Positions 10,221 to 17,880 are shown, counted from the stretch's first letter. The stretch is 64,000 nucleotides of DNA from Pseudomonas sp. GM78 (GCF_000282475.1 NZ_AKJF01000064.1:1-64000); one strand, 5' to 3'. Program-made: numbers and translations. Notes: generated by a model from the sequence alone, not told the origin.

Positions 10221-10586
10221 TTATCGAGCCGTCGGGCGCTCCAGCACCAACACTTCAATGTTCTGCTTCTTCGCCTTGATGAGCGCGGCATTCACCTGCG
10301 CCTGCTTGGCATCAGCTTCTTCCCTGGAGCTGTAAGGCCCCATCAGGATGCGGGTCTTGCCATTTTCCCTGATCACGTTGGACATGAAGCTATGCTCGAT
10401 CAGCCAGCCGCTGAGATCGCTGACGGCCTGGGGGGTTTCACCCCGCACTTCGAGATCCCACTGTGGCCCCGCGACCTGTGCCGACGTCGCCGTTGCTGCA
10501 GGCTGCGGCCTGGATGCCTCCTCGCGCTTGCCTTCACCGCATCCCGCCAGCGCCAATACCGCAATTGCCAAGACCATTTTGCGCAC
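10221..10586 (-). CDS. SPOR-domain lipoprotein
   Basis: Probable envelope lipoprotein that binds denuded peptidoglycan. From the GTG at 10586 the product is 121 aa: a short signal peptide with lipobox LALAGC, then an Ala/Gln-rich linker, then a SPOR-like domain (about residues 45-118) including the segment ILMGPYSSREEADAKQAQVN. GAGGG is 8 bases upstream of this GTG, whereas the ATG at 10664 would add a non-signal N-terminal extension. It converges on endA and has no operon partner. Confidence 0.82.
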   Translation of the reverse strand: MRKMVLAIAVLALAGCGEGKREEASRPQPAATATSAQVAGPQWDLEVRGETPQAVSDLSGWLIEHSFMSNVIRENGKTRILMGPYSSREEADAKQAQVNAALIKAKKQNIEVLVLERPTAR

Positions 10587-10837
10587 AGCGTTTCCCTCTG
10601 AATGCTTAAAGCGGGGGATTTTAGCATTCATGAATACATCGCGAGTGCCGCAAAATGGGCGCAAAACAACGAGAATGATAGTGGCGGCCTCTGTATAGTT
10701 ACGCCTTGGGAATTAATGCTGTATCTGCGCGTCAGAAAGAGGCACCCAAACTGTGAGACTTCGCACTAATCTATACATAACACCGACCTCTGCACTGTCC
10801 GAATCAGGTGCCCCACGAAGCAATCAAGGAGAAGACC

Positions 10838-11029
10838 ATGCTGATACTCACCCGCAAAGTCGGTGAAAGCATAAACATTGGTGATGACATTACGATCACC
10901 ATCCTGGGCGTAAGCGGCCAGCAAGTCCGGATTGGCATCAACGCCCCCAAAGACGTTGCAGTGCACCGCGAAGAAATCTATCAGCGTATTCAGGCCGGCC
11001 TGACCGCCCCGGAAAAGCCACAAACCTGA
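10838..11029 (+). CDS. rsmE: CsrA/RsmA-family translational regulator RsmE
   Basis: Small RNA-binding dimer that represses target mRNAs at A(N)GGA motifs and is titrated by RsmX/Y/Z sRNAs under GacS/GacA. The 63-aa product starts [20 protein letters not shown] and contains [13 protein letters not shown]. The IN...IT...[13 protein letters not shown] sequence and the TAPEKPQT tail match RsmE rather than RsmA of fluorescent pseudomonads. The start at 10838 has AAGGAG close upstream, a GGA motif that could itself be an autoregulatory binding site. An in-frame ATG at 10808 is rejected because it precedes that SD. Confidence 0.95.
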   Translation: MLILTRKVGESINIGDDITITILGVSGQQVRIGINAPKDVAVHREEIYQRIQAGLTAPEKPQT

Positions 11030-11126
11030 ATCCTGTCGCAGTCAGTAGCCAGCCCGTTCGCCCCGCAACGACGGCTGGCTAAAGATTCCAGCGCACTATT
11101 GCCTGCGCTCCCCCCGCACCCCTCCG

Positions 11127-11582
11127 TCAGCCAAATGTGATACCGCGCGCCATGCCGCTGGCCGCCACCATCATCAGCAACACCAGCCCCGCTTCAATAT
11201 GACTGATGCGCGCAAACAGCGTTGCACGCCAGGTATCGATAGCCACGCCACGCGACCGCGCAACCCGCCATTTGATCAACGTCACCATGGGCGCAATTTC
11301 CAGTAGCAGGATGAGGACCAACAACGTCATCTTGAGATGGAACAACGGCTGGTGCAGGTAGTAGTCCGTGCCCTTTTCAAAACCGCCAAAGGCGCGCATG
11401 CCGCCGGTTACGAGCAGCACAAGGGCAGAAATGCCCCAAATGTTGTCTGCGACCAATACATCGCGAGCCTCTCCCGCGCCGACTGCCAGGCGCCGAAAGG
11501 CCGTGCCACGCACCAGGACAGCCCAGAATCCAAGCGCAAAAGCCAAAAGATGAATCGCTGCAAGCAGCCAGTGAGTCAGCAT
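11127..11582 (-). CDS. DUF2214-like small integral membrane protein
   Basis: Function unknown. From the ATG at 11582 the 151-aa protein has four predicted membrane helices: LLAAIHLLAFALGFWAVLV near the N-terminus, ISALVLLVTGG, FHLKMTLLVLILLLEIAPMV and a C-terminal AGLVLLMMVAAS segment. This matches the DUF2214 pattern. The longer start at 11660 would add a hydrophilic stretch. It stands alone between rsmE and the carbonic anhydrase gene. Confidence 0.75.
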   Translation of the reverse strand: MLTHWLLAAIHLLAFALGFWAVLVRGTAFRRLAVGAGEARDVLVADNIWGISALVLLVTGGMRAFGGFEKGTDYYLHQPLFHLKMTLLVLILLLEIAPMVTLIKWRVARSRGVAIDTWRATLFARISHIEAGLVLLMMVAASGMARGITFG

Positions 11583-11764
11583 CGGGAAACTCCTGTAAGG
11601 ACGAAGTCGAATCAGCCTGTCAGTAGTAGTCCATGAACCACGGGTTTGCCCGCAAAACATAATGTTACAGACCTACTAGACTCCATCACTCCAGTGCCGA
11701 AGCTCTTCAAGGCACTACCCCAACAGCAGTCATTCCCACCGAATTGACCTGAGTACACAACATC

Positions 11765-12517
11765 ATGTGTGAATCATGTGATTCAAACTCCGCAACAACT
11801 ATCCATGAGCGTCGTCGTTTCCTGCGCCTTGCCGGATTGGGAGCAGGTGCCCTGCTATTGGCCGGCACCCTGCCGAGTCGAATAATCCAGGCAGCCGAGA
11901 CAACCTCCGCGCCGCCAAAACCCAAAAACGTCATCAGCCCGGATGAGGCCCTGAAAAGATTGATGGCGGGCAACGAACGCTATGTCAGCGGCAACTCCGA
12001 AACCCACGACTTCAAGGACGAACGAGAAGCATTGGTTTCCGGTCAGAATCCTTTCGTGGCGGTGCTGAGTTGCTCTGACTCGCGCATCGCCCCGGAATAC
12101 GCTTTCGATACCGCACGGGGCGATCTTTTCGCCGTACGCCTGGCCGGCAACTTCGTCACGGACGAAGGTCTTGCAAGCCTTGAATACGGCGTGGCCGTGC
12201 TCGGTGCACCGCTGATCCTGGTATTGGGCCATGAGCGCTGCGGTGCCATCGAGGCTGGCGTGAAAGCCGTCAAGGACCACACGGTATTCCCCGGCAAGAT
12301 CCCTGCCCTTACGGACGCACTCAAACCCGCTATCGAGCAGGTAAGCAGTCAACCAGGCGACCTGGTGGAAAACGCGACCGTGCAAAACATCAAGAACTCG
12401 ATCGAACGCCTCAAGCAAGCCACGCCCTTGCTGACGGATGCGCTCAGCAAGGGCCAGTTGAAAATAGTGGGGGGCATTTATCGCCTGGCGACAGGTAAAG
12501 TCGAGCTGGTTGCCTGA
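11765..12517 (+). CDS. Beta-class carbonic anhydrase with Tat signal
   Basis: Interconverts CO2 and bicarbonate. Zinc-binding motifs of beta carbonic anhydrases are clear: CSDSR (about residues 99-103) and GHERCGAIEAG (His and Cys about residues 156-159). The N-terminus has a twin-arginine signal ERRRFLRLAG followed by GAGALLLAG, so the folded, zinc-loaded enzyme should be exported to the periplasm. Length is 250 aa. It stands alone and is followed by a strong hairpin. Confidence 0.92.
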   Translation: MCESCDSNSATTIHERRRFLRLAGLGAGALLLAGTLPSRIIQAAETTSAPPKPKNVISPDEALKRLMAGNERYVSGNSETHDFKDEREALVSGQNPFVAVLSCSDSRIAPEYAFDTARGDLFAVRLAGNFVTDEGLASLEYGVAVLGAPLILVLGHERCGAIEAGVKAVKDHTVFPGKIPALTDALKPAIEQVSSQPGDLVENATVQNIKNSIERLKQATPLLTDALSKGQLKIVGGIYRLATGKVELVA

Positions 12518-12552
12518 ATCATCCAGCTACGGCTGCCACGCCGCCGATGTGA

Positions 12553-12578
12553 AGAGCCCAGCGCGAAGGCTGGGCTCT
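12553..12578. terminator. Terminator after carbonic anhydrase gene
   Basis: A 10-bp perfect stem (AGAGCCCAGC / GCTGGGCTCT), 6-base loop, lies between the convergent carbonic anhydrase gene and the small gene at 12581. The following GGTTATTT gives only a weak T-tract on the plus strand. Confidence 0.75.
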
Positions 12579-12580
12579 GG

Positions 12581-12775
12581 TTATTTCCTGCATTCCATCA
12601 TCTTGTCCGCGAGCGCCTTGGCCCTTTCAATCAACAGATTCTGCCGGTCTTCATGCGTGGCCCCGCCGACGACGGGGGCCGTCAGATTGCTTTCGGCAAT
12701 CAACGCGGCGCAGAAATATTGATCCCACACAGCCTTGTGATCGGATGCCTGTCTGTTCATTTGGTCGGAGATCAT
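12581..12775 (-). CDS. Small conserved hypothetical protein (64 aa)
   Basis: Function unknown. The product begins MISDQMNRQASDHKAVWDQY and ends ERAKALADKMMECRK; it is soluble, mostly helical by composition, with two cysteines. The ATG at 12775 follows AGGAGT with a 5-base gap, which decides against the in-frame ATG at 12802. No operon partner. Confidence 0.6.
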   Translation of the reverse strand: MISDQMNRQASDHKAVWDQYFCAALIAESNLTAPVVGGATHEDRQNLLIERAKALADKMMECRK

Positions 12776-12861
12776 ATGCGACTCCTTCAGATGAGGTAAC
12801 ACTGCCTATTTTACGCCTCAATCGCCGCTTCAAGGCACGACGCCCACTTGCAGATGCGCCG

Positions 12862-12972
12862 CTACAGAATCCACCGCAGCAGCACATGGCTGGCAATCCA
12901 GGGAGACGCCTCGACCACCGTCCACTCAAGCAAAAGGCAAATGGACAGGTAAGCCGCAAAGAACTTGATCAT
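12862..12972 (-). CDS. Possible 36-aa membrane peptide
   Basis: An ATG at 12972 preceded by GGGGAGG (6-base gap to the ATG) opens a 36-codon frame ending in TAG at 12862. The peptide starts MIKFFAAYLSICLLLEW and is hydrophobic with two tryptophan-containing segments, consistent with a small membrane protein. Support comes from the good ribosome-binding site and composition only; I recognise no homologue. Confidence 0.35.
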   Translation of the reverse strand: MIKFFAAYLSICLLLEWTVVEASPWIASHVLLRWIL

Positions 12973-13096
12973 CGCCCGCCTCCCCATCATCGCTCTCCCG
13001 CCTCAATGAACCCACGAAACGCCCGGTTGCCTGTCCTGCTTTGATGCAATTGGCTGCTTGCAGTTCAACCCAAGACGAACTGATTTTCATTCGGTC

Positions 13097-13133
13097 TTGC
13101 CCGAACATCGCTCTTAAATGATAATATTTCTCA
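13097..13133 (+). promoter_or_regulatory. Promoter with Fur-like box
   Basis: TTGCCC (13097-13102) and GATAAT (13120-13125) are separated by 17 bp. The -10 lies in TGATAATATTTCTCA (13119-13133), which matches 12 of 14 defined bases of the 7-1-7 Fur motif TGATAATnATTATCA. This predicts iron repression of the gene starting at about 13145. Confidence 0.6.
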
Positions 13134-13144
13134 TGTGAGAATGA

Positions 13145-13450
13145 GTGGCGGGGATGCCGAAATCAATGAGGGAGCGTTACGAGATCCATTTTGTGGCCAA
13201 CGGATCCAAGGAAGTCATCATCATCGAACGCTCAAGCATGTGCGACCTTGAAGCCTGGAAGGCGGCCCTGCTGCATCATGGAGAGTGTGTGGGCAGTATG
13301 CTCAATACCCGGCGCATCGCTGACGCCATTGAAAAAGCCGCAGGTCGCGACATCAGGAAAGTGCGATGGAACAAGGCCAGCCACACCATCGCCTGGAGCG
13401 AGCGCGCCAGATTAGCCAGGAATGTGGTGGGGTTGAAAAATATCGGGTAG
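13145..13450 (+). CDS. Small conserved hypothetical protein, probably iron-regulated
   Basis: Function unknown. The product is up to 101 aa, soluble and basic, with segments RYEIHFVANGSKEVIIIERS and LEAWKAALLHHGECVGSML. The start is uncertain: GTG 13145, ATG 13154 and ATG 13166 are all in frame and none has an ideal Shine-Dalgarno; residues MRERYEIHF after 13166 look like the true domain start. A promoter whose -10 overlaps a Fur-like box lies just upstream. It converges on the helicase gene. Confidence 0.6.
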   Translation: MAGMPKSMRERYEIHFVANGSKEVIIIERSSMCDLEAWKAALLHHGECVGSMLNTRRIADAIEKAAGRDIRKVRWNKASHTIAWSERARLARNVVGLKNIG

Positions 13451-13496
13451 CTGCGCAGACAGACGCCACCCCCGAACCCGACGCTGGTGAAATCAA

Positions 13497-15458
13497 TCAG
13501 TAGCCGTGCGACTCGCGGTATTTCTGGTACTTGTGATACTCAATCCACTCGACCACATCGTAAGGAAGGTAAAGCTGCTGCCTGGCGCGGGAGATCGCGA
13601 TGTACACGGCACAGATCCGCTGATCGAACTCATAGGCATCTTTGAACTGCACGTTGGTGAGCAGCCCGCGCGTCAGCAGGACCCGATCGAACTCCATCCC
13701 CCCCGCTGCTTCTGCCATCATCAGCATGCAGCTCTTGGCGGAGCTACCAATCATCCTGTTCAACCGAGTTACCCCGGCGACATTGAAACCTTTTTCCAAC
13801 TCGCTCTCGACCCAAAGAAACGACTCGTCGAATAGGTTCGCCTCACGCACCTGCTGCCAGTCTGCCATCTCGCTAAAATATGAGTGCGCCCCATCCGCGC
13901 CGCTCTCGGCACCGTAGTAGTCTGGTTTGAACAGCGCGATGGCAGTGGTCATGAAATCCTTGAGATCCGACTCCGCCTTTTTGTCCGGGAAACTGAATAG
14001 ACAGCTGGCATGTTGCAGCTCGATCATCCACTTCATCGTGTCCCAGCGAGACGCAGTCAGCACCACGCAGCCCTCGGGCGGCACGAAGCCTTCCGGATAA
14101 TGCTCGATACCGACATCTGCATCACGAGCACCTTCGAAGGGAACCTTGCTCTTCTCTGAGTGCAGGCAGATCAACGGGTTGACCAGACGCTCGACATTGC
14201 GACCTGAGCGAACGGAGTAGCTAACATCGCTTTGCCGCACCACCCGCTTTCTTTTGACTATCTCGCCACTGGCCTGCTGGTACTCATCACCCAACGTAAT
14301 CAACACCTGGCGCCCCCTCTCGAGGATCTGTAGCAGTGAGGCGGGAACATCCTGACTTTCATCAATGAGGACGTGCGTATAGCGGGCAGGTACCGCGCAA
14401 CCCGCCAGGCTTGCCCGCTTTATCATCAACAATGTTTCGAACCCGGTCCGACCGCCCCAAGCCGGGCTTGCCTCAAGGTACGACCACAGGCGGCTCGAAT
14501 ACTCAAGAAGCACCCTGGCATCCAGGCTGGACAAGGATTGCTTGAAATGAGGCAGATGCCTGGCCGACAAACTGTGGTCCCTGGAGCGGCAATAGCGCTC
14601 GAGCACCCTGAGACAGGCATCAAGTGTCGCCTGCCCATCGTAGCCACGAAAACCGAGGATGTTCAGCTCCTGCGACATTGCCTGCTTGCTCGGTCCCCTG
14701 GCCGGCTTACTGGCGGGTTTAGGCCTGGGACCGTGCAACAGGGCTCTCGCAAAGGCCTCGAAGGTTGTGCCCGTGTTCCGATCGCGCGCAGCCCCCATGC
14801 GCTCGTTAAGCGTTGCCAGTTTTTCCGGCGTGTGCGCCAGTATCAGTGTCCCACCCGGTCGCAGGCACTCCACCAAGACCCCTATAAGGTGACTTTTGCC
14901 TATCCCGGCGTAACCTTGCACATGCAGGTCTTCGTCCAGATTGGCACGAAAGGTTCTGACAAGCTTGTCTTGTGCAGCACTCAACCAACGCTCGCGATGC
15001 CTTGGCGTCACCATCTGCTGACTAAAGGGATTGTTGTCACTTTGGTGGCGAATCTTGAAACCGACATCCCACCTGCCATCGGGCAGCAGGTAATCCCGCG
15101 CCGAAACTTCATCGGCGAGAAGAAAACGCAGGTCCAGACGTTTGATCGCATTTAGACCGAAGTACAACTTGCGTGGATCGAACAGCCGTTGCGCCTCTGA
15201 CAACAAACCTGCGGCTGTTGACTGCCGCGAGTCGACCGCCCATGCAATGAGCTTGGCCAGAACCTTCTCTGCCGCATTGGCATTAAGGTCTTTATCCGTC
15301 GCCTGGGCCAGATTCTGGATGACCAACATCGCCGCCAGCTCCGGATCCGTCAGCACATCAAGCGCTGTTGCGCCATCGACGAGCAACAAGCCTGCACAGG
15401 TTTCATCTGTAATGGGCAAGAACACAGGGCTGGATAAATCAAGATGTTCCGGGTGCAT
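13497..15458 (-). CDS. UvrD-like superfamily 1 helicase/ATPase, unusual N-terminus
   Basis: Probable DNA-dependent ATPase. The 653-aa protein has about 150 N-terminal residues of unrecognised, largely helical sequence before the ATPase core. Core motifs: Walker A GYAGIGKSH (182-190), TTFEAFARAL (231-240), Walker B DESQD (366-370), motif III LGDEYQQASGEI (about 392-403) and motif VI-like AISRARQQLYLP (about 625). The order and DExxQ box match UvrD/Rep/PcrA, but the core is short and the N-terminal Q-motif is absent or diverged. GAGGTT precedes the ATG. It is solitary beside a tRNA duplication, typical of accessory genes; a phage-defence role is possible but unproven. Confidence 0.75.
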   Translation of the reverse strand: MHPEHLDLSSPVFLPITDETCAGLLLVDGATALDVLTDPELAAMLVIQNLAQATDKDLNANAAEKVLAKLIAWAVDSRQSTAAGLLSEAQRLFDPRKLYFGLNAIKRLDLRFLLADEVSARDYLLPDGRWDVGFKIRHQSDNNPFSQQMVTPRHRERWLSAAQDKLVRTFRANLDEDLHVQGYAGIGKSHLIGVLVECLRPGGTLILAHTPEKLATLNERMGAARDRNTGTTFEAFARALLHGPRPKPASKPARGPSKQAMSQELNILGFRGYDGQATLDACLRVLERYCRSRDHSLSARHLPHFKQSLSSLDARVLLEYSSRLWSYLEASPAWGGRTGFETLLMIKRASLAGCAVPARYTHVLIDESQDVPASLLQILERGRQVLITLGDEYQQASGEIVKRKRVVRQSDVSYSVRSGRNVERLVNPLICLHSEKSKVPFEGARDADVGIEHYPEGFVPPEGCVVLTASRWDTMKWMIELQHASCLFSFPDKKAESDLKDFMTTAIALFKPDYYGAESGADGAHSYFSEMADWQQVREANLFDESFLWVESELEKGFNVAGVTRLNRMIGSSAKSCMLMMAEAAGGMEFDRVLLTRGLLTNVQFKDAYEFDQRICAVYIAISRARQQLYLPYDVVEWIEYHKYQKYRESHGY

Positions 15459-15770
15459 ATAACCTCATAGCCAAGACAGCGCACATCAAAAGATCAATCC
15501 TGGTCATACTCTTCATTCGATCCAGGGTCATCCTCCGGCGGGGGCTCTCCTGTCCTCGCCTGTCATTCCAGCACCTTTCGCACTGATTTGCTTCTGCAAC
15601 TCATGAACTGATGTTTCGAGGAGCCGACGCAGGTCCTCGCAGCCGACTGGCAGAACGACAACGGCAATGCACCTGCATCGCCTTGAAGATCGGTATCAGT
15701 ACGTGGGCGACGATCACCCAGTGTGAGCGAAACCTGAAGCTTGTGAACGCCCTGAAAAAATTCAGGACAA
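15459..15770. other. Non-coding gap with possible gene remnant
   Basis: No intact gene is visible. On the minus strand a reading frame without a start codon ends at 15528 and encodes a coding-looking stretch (CEDLRRLLETSVHELQKQIS...). It is closed upstream by a stop near 15695, so it may be the tail of a decayed gene that once preceded the helicase. Otherwise the region holds nothing recognisable. Confidence 0.3.
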
Positions 15771-15799
15771 CAAAAAAGGGCCCACCTTTCGGTGAGCCC
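15771..15799 (-). terminator. Terminator of tRNA-Val copy 1
   Basis: On the minus strand, GGGCTCACC-GAAA-GGTGGGCCC followed by six T residues. One pair is a G-U wobble compared with the perfect stem in copy 2. It lies about 30 bases beyond the tRNA 3' end. Confidence 0.85.
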
Positions 15800-15830
15800 T
15801 TCCAGACCGCCCAGCAGAGCGGATTTTGTT

Positions 15831-15907
15831 TGGTAGGCGCGATTGGACTCGAACCAACGACCCCCACCATGTCAAGGTGGTGCTCTAACCAACTGAGCTA
15901 CGTGCCT
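15831..15907 (-). tRNA. tRNA-Val (anticodon GAC), copy 1
   Basis: The 77-nt minus-strand sequence folds as a cloverleaf: anticodon stem CCACC/GGTGG with loop TTGACAT (anticodon GAC, reading GUC/GUU), D-arm GCTCAGTTGGTTAGAGC, T-arm with GGTTCGAATCC, encoded CCA. The acceptor stem AGGCACG/CGCGCCT has an A-C mismatch at pair 5-68. A promoter TAGACA-N16-TAAAAT (15948-15921, minus strand) lies upstream. Sequence identical to copy 2. Confidence 0.95.
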
Positions 15908-15920
15908 GCTGTGAGGCGGC

Positions 15921-15948
15921 ATTTTACGGAATTCCGGGAGGGTGTCTA
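15921..15948 (-). promoter_or_regulatory. Promoter of tRNA-Val copy 1
   Basis: Read on the minus strand, TAGACA and TAAAAT are separated by 16 bp, about 14 bp before the tRNA 5' end. The -35 carries one mismatch relative to copy 2 because the duplication ends within it. Confidence 0.65.
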
Positions 15949-15962
15949 CTGAAAAGTGAAAA

Positions 15963-16020
15963 GGGGGCCGATTTAATTTTCCTTCCCTTTTTGGACTGAA
16001 TGGAAAATAAATCAGCTCCC
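15963..16020. repeat. Imperfect inverted repeat, REP/RAYT-like palindrome
   Basis: Arms 15963-15982 (GGGGGCCGATTTAATTTTCC) and 16002-16020 (GGAAAATAAATCAGCTCCC) are imperfect inverted copies around a 19-bp spacer. The pattern recalls the GGGGACAGATTTATTTT-type palindromes that often accompany REP-associated transposases. No transposase is present here. The rest of the 15949-16236 gap holds nothing recognisable. Confidence 0.5.
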
Positions 16021-16235
16021 TTTTTCTCTCCCTTTTTCTCTCGTGCATTCAGTGGGAGAGGTCGGGAACAGCAAGCTGCAAATGCGTATGTCGTCAGAAG
16101 TGCTCGCACCAACCTAGGAATGCTTCGTCATTACTGAGGAAGATGAATGGTTTTTTGGCATCCTCTTCGTATTGCACAATGCCCAGTGTGAACGAACCCG
16201 ATACTTTGTGAACGTTATGCAAAAATTCAAAGCAA

Positions 16236-16264
16236 CAAAAAAGGGCTCACCTTTCGGTGAGCCC
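16236..16264 (-). terminator. Terminator of tRNA-Val copy 2
   Basis: Minus-strand GGGCTCACC-GAAA-GGTGAGCCC, a perfect 9-bp stem, followed by a run of six T residues. Confidence 0.88.
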
Positions 16265-16295
16265 TTCCAGACCGCCCAGCAGAGCGGATTTTGTT

Positions 16296-16372
16296 TGGTA
16301 GGCGCGATTGGACTCGAACCAACGACCCCCACCATGTCAAGGTGGTGCTCTAACCAACTGAGCTACGTGCCT
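16296..16372 (-). tRNA. tRNA-Val (anticodon GAC), copy 2
   Basis: Identical in sequence and fold to the copy at 15831-15907, including encoded CCA and the A5-C68 acceptor mismatch. It has its own consensus promoter and its own terminator, so the two are independent units rather than one transcript. Confidence 0.95.
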
Positions 16373-16385
16373 GCTGTGAGGCGGC

Positions 16386-16413
16386 ATTCTACGGAATTCC
16401 GGGAGGGTGTCAA
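16386..16413 (-). promoter_or_regulatory. Promoter of tRNA-Val copy 2
   Basis: On the minus strand TTGACA (16413-16408) and TAGAAT (16391-16386) are separated by 16 bp, a near-consensus sigma70 promoter 14 bp before the tRNA. Confidence 0.8.
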
Positions 16414-16555
16414 CAGCTTTTTTCGAGCTAACCCTATGAAAATGCGAAATATTTAATTTTTCTGTGGGGAAGAAGATTTTCCGCTGGCTGGCGGCGGTTT
16501 TTCAACTCGGGTAGGATCGACGCACTCGTTAAATTTATTAAACAGAGGCTGCAGG

Positions 16556-17839
16556 ATGGCGAACACCCCTTACCCAGAGTCCTATTACGCCGCATCGGCC
16601 AATGCGGTACCGCCGCGCCCGTCTTTGCAGGGTGAGGTGGAGACTGATGTCTGCGTGATCGGCGCCGGTTATACCGGGCTGTCCTCGGCCCTGTTCCTGC
16701 TGGAGCACGGCTTTCGGGTGACGGTCCTGGAAGCGGCCAGGGTGGGTTTCGGTGCGTCGGGGCGCAATGGCGGCCAGATCGTCAACAGCTACAGCCGCGA
16801 TATCGATGTGATCGAGCGCAGTGTCGGCCCGCGGCAGGCTCAGTTGCTGGGGCAGATGGCGTTCGAAGGCGGACGGATCATTCGTGATCGGGTGGCCAGG
16901 TACAACATCCAATGCGACCTGAAGGACGGCGGCGTGTTTGCCGCCATCACGGCCAAACAGATGGGCCATCTGGAATCCCAGAAGCGCCTATGGGAGCGTT
17001 TCGGGCATACGCAGCTGGAGTTGCTGGATCAGCGCCGCATCCGCGAGGTCGTGGCGTGCGATCAATACATCGGTGGCACGCTCGATATGAGCGGCGGGCA
17101 TGTCCATCCGCTCAACCTGGCGCTGGGCGAAGCGGCGGCCGTGGAGTCGTTGGGCGGCACCATTCATGAGCAGTCGCCGGCAGTGCGCATCGAGCGCGGC
17201 GCCAGCCCGGTGGTCCACACACCACAGGGCAAGGTCAGGGCCAAGTTCGTTATCGTGGCGGGCAACGCCTACCTGGGCAATCTGGTGCCGGAGCTGGCGG
17301 CCAAGTCGATGCCTTGCGGCACGCAGGTGATCACCACCGAGCCCCTGGGCGATGAGCTGGCGAAAAGCCTGCTGCCCCAGGACTATTGCGTCGAAGACTG
17401 CAATTACCTGCTCGACTACTACCGCCTGAGCGGCGACAAGCGCCTGATTTTCGGCGGCGGCGTGGTGTATGGCGCACGGGATCCGGCGAACATCGAAGCG
17501 ATCATCCGTCCGAAGATGCTCAAGGCGTTCCCGCAGCTCAAGGATGTGAAAATCGACTACGCCTGGACCGGAAATTTCCTGCTGACCCTGTCGCGTCTTC
17601 CTCAGGTCGGGCGACTGGGCGACAACATTTATTACTCCCAGGGTTGCAGCGGCCACGGCGTCACCTACACGCACCTGGCGGGCAAGGTCCTGGCCGAAGC
17701 ATTGCGCGGTCAAGCTGAACGTTTCGACGCCTTTGCCGACCTGCCCCACTACCCCTTCCCGGGCGGACAAATGCTGCGCACCCCGTTTGCTGCACTGGGC
17801 GCGTGGTACTACGGATTGCGCGACAAACTCGGGTTCTGA
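16556..17839 (+). CDS. puuB: FAD-dependent gamma-glutamylputrescine oxidase-like enzyme (PuuB/PauB family)
   Basis: DAO-fold flavoenzyme expected to oxidise gamma-glutamylputrescine or a related gamma-glutamyl polyamine in polyamine catabolism. The 427-aa protein has the FAD-binding motif VCVIGAGYTGLSSALFLLE (about residues 32-50) and the Rossmann acidic residue in VTVLEAARVG. The motif GASGRNGGQI and the C-terminal YYSQGCSGHGVTYTHLAGK are typical of PuuB/OrdL proteins. CAGAGG lies upstream of the ATG. No other polyamine genes adjoin it, so the substrate is inferred from family resemblance. Confidence 0.85.
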   Translation: MANTPYPESYYAASANAVPPRPSLQGEVETDVCVIGAGYTGLSSALFLLEHGFRVTVLEAARVGFGASGRNGGQIVNSYSRDIDVIERSVGPRQAQLLGQMAFEGGRIIRDRVARYNIQCDLKDGGVFAAITAKQMGHLESQKRLWERFGHTQLELLDQRRIREVVACDQYIGGTLDMSGGHVHPLNLALGEAAAVESLGGTIHEQSPAVRIERGASPVVHTPQGKVRAKFVIVAGNAYLGNLVPELAAKSMPCGTQVITTEPLGDELAKSLLPQDYCVEDCNYLLDYYRLSGDKRLIFGGGVVYGARDPANIEAIIRPKMLKAFPQLKDVKIDYAWTGNFLLTLSRLPQVGRLGDNIYYSQGCSGHGVTYTHLAGKVLAEALRGQAERFDAFADLPHYPFPGGQMLRTPFAALGAWYYGLRDKLGF

Positions 17840-17850
17840 TGCGCAAACAA

Positions 17851-17880
17851 AAATGCCCGTATCTGCTGATACGGGCATTT
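17851..17880. terminator. Bidirectional terminator between puuB and doxX
   Basis: A 13-bp perfect stem (AAATGCCCGTATC / GATACGGGCATTT), 4-base loop, followed by seven T residues; it serves two convergent genes. Confidence 0.92.

Larger units (their letters stand above)
15772..16411. repeat. Tandem duplication of a tRNA-Val transcription unit
   Basis: Segments 15772-15946 and 16237-16411 (175 bp each, offset 465 bp) are identical except for two bases, one in the terminator stem and one in the -10. Each carries terminator, tRNA and -10. About 60 bp downstream of the unit (plus-strand left side) the copies are still alignable but diverged, so the duplication was originally larger. Confidence 0.9.
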
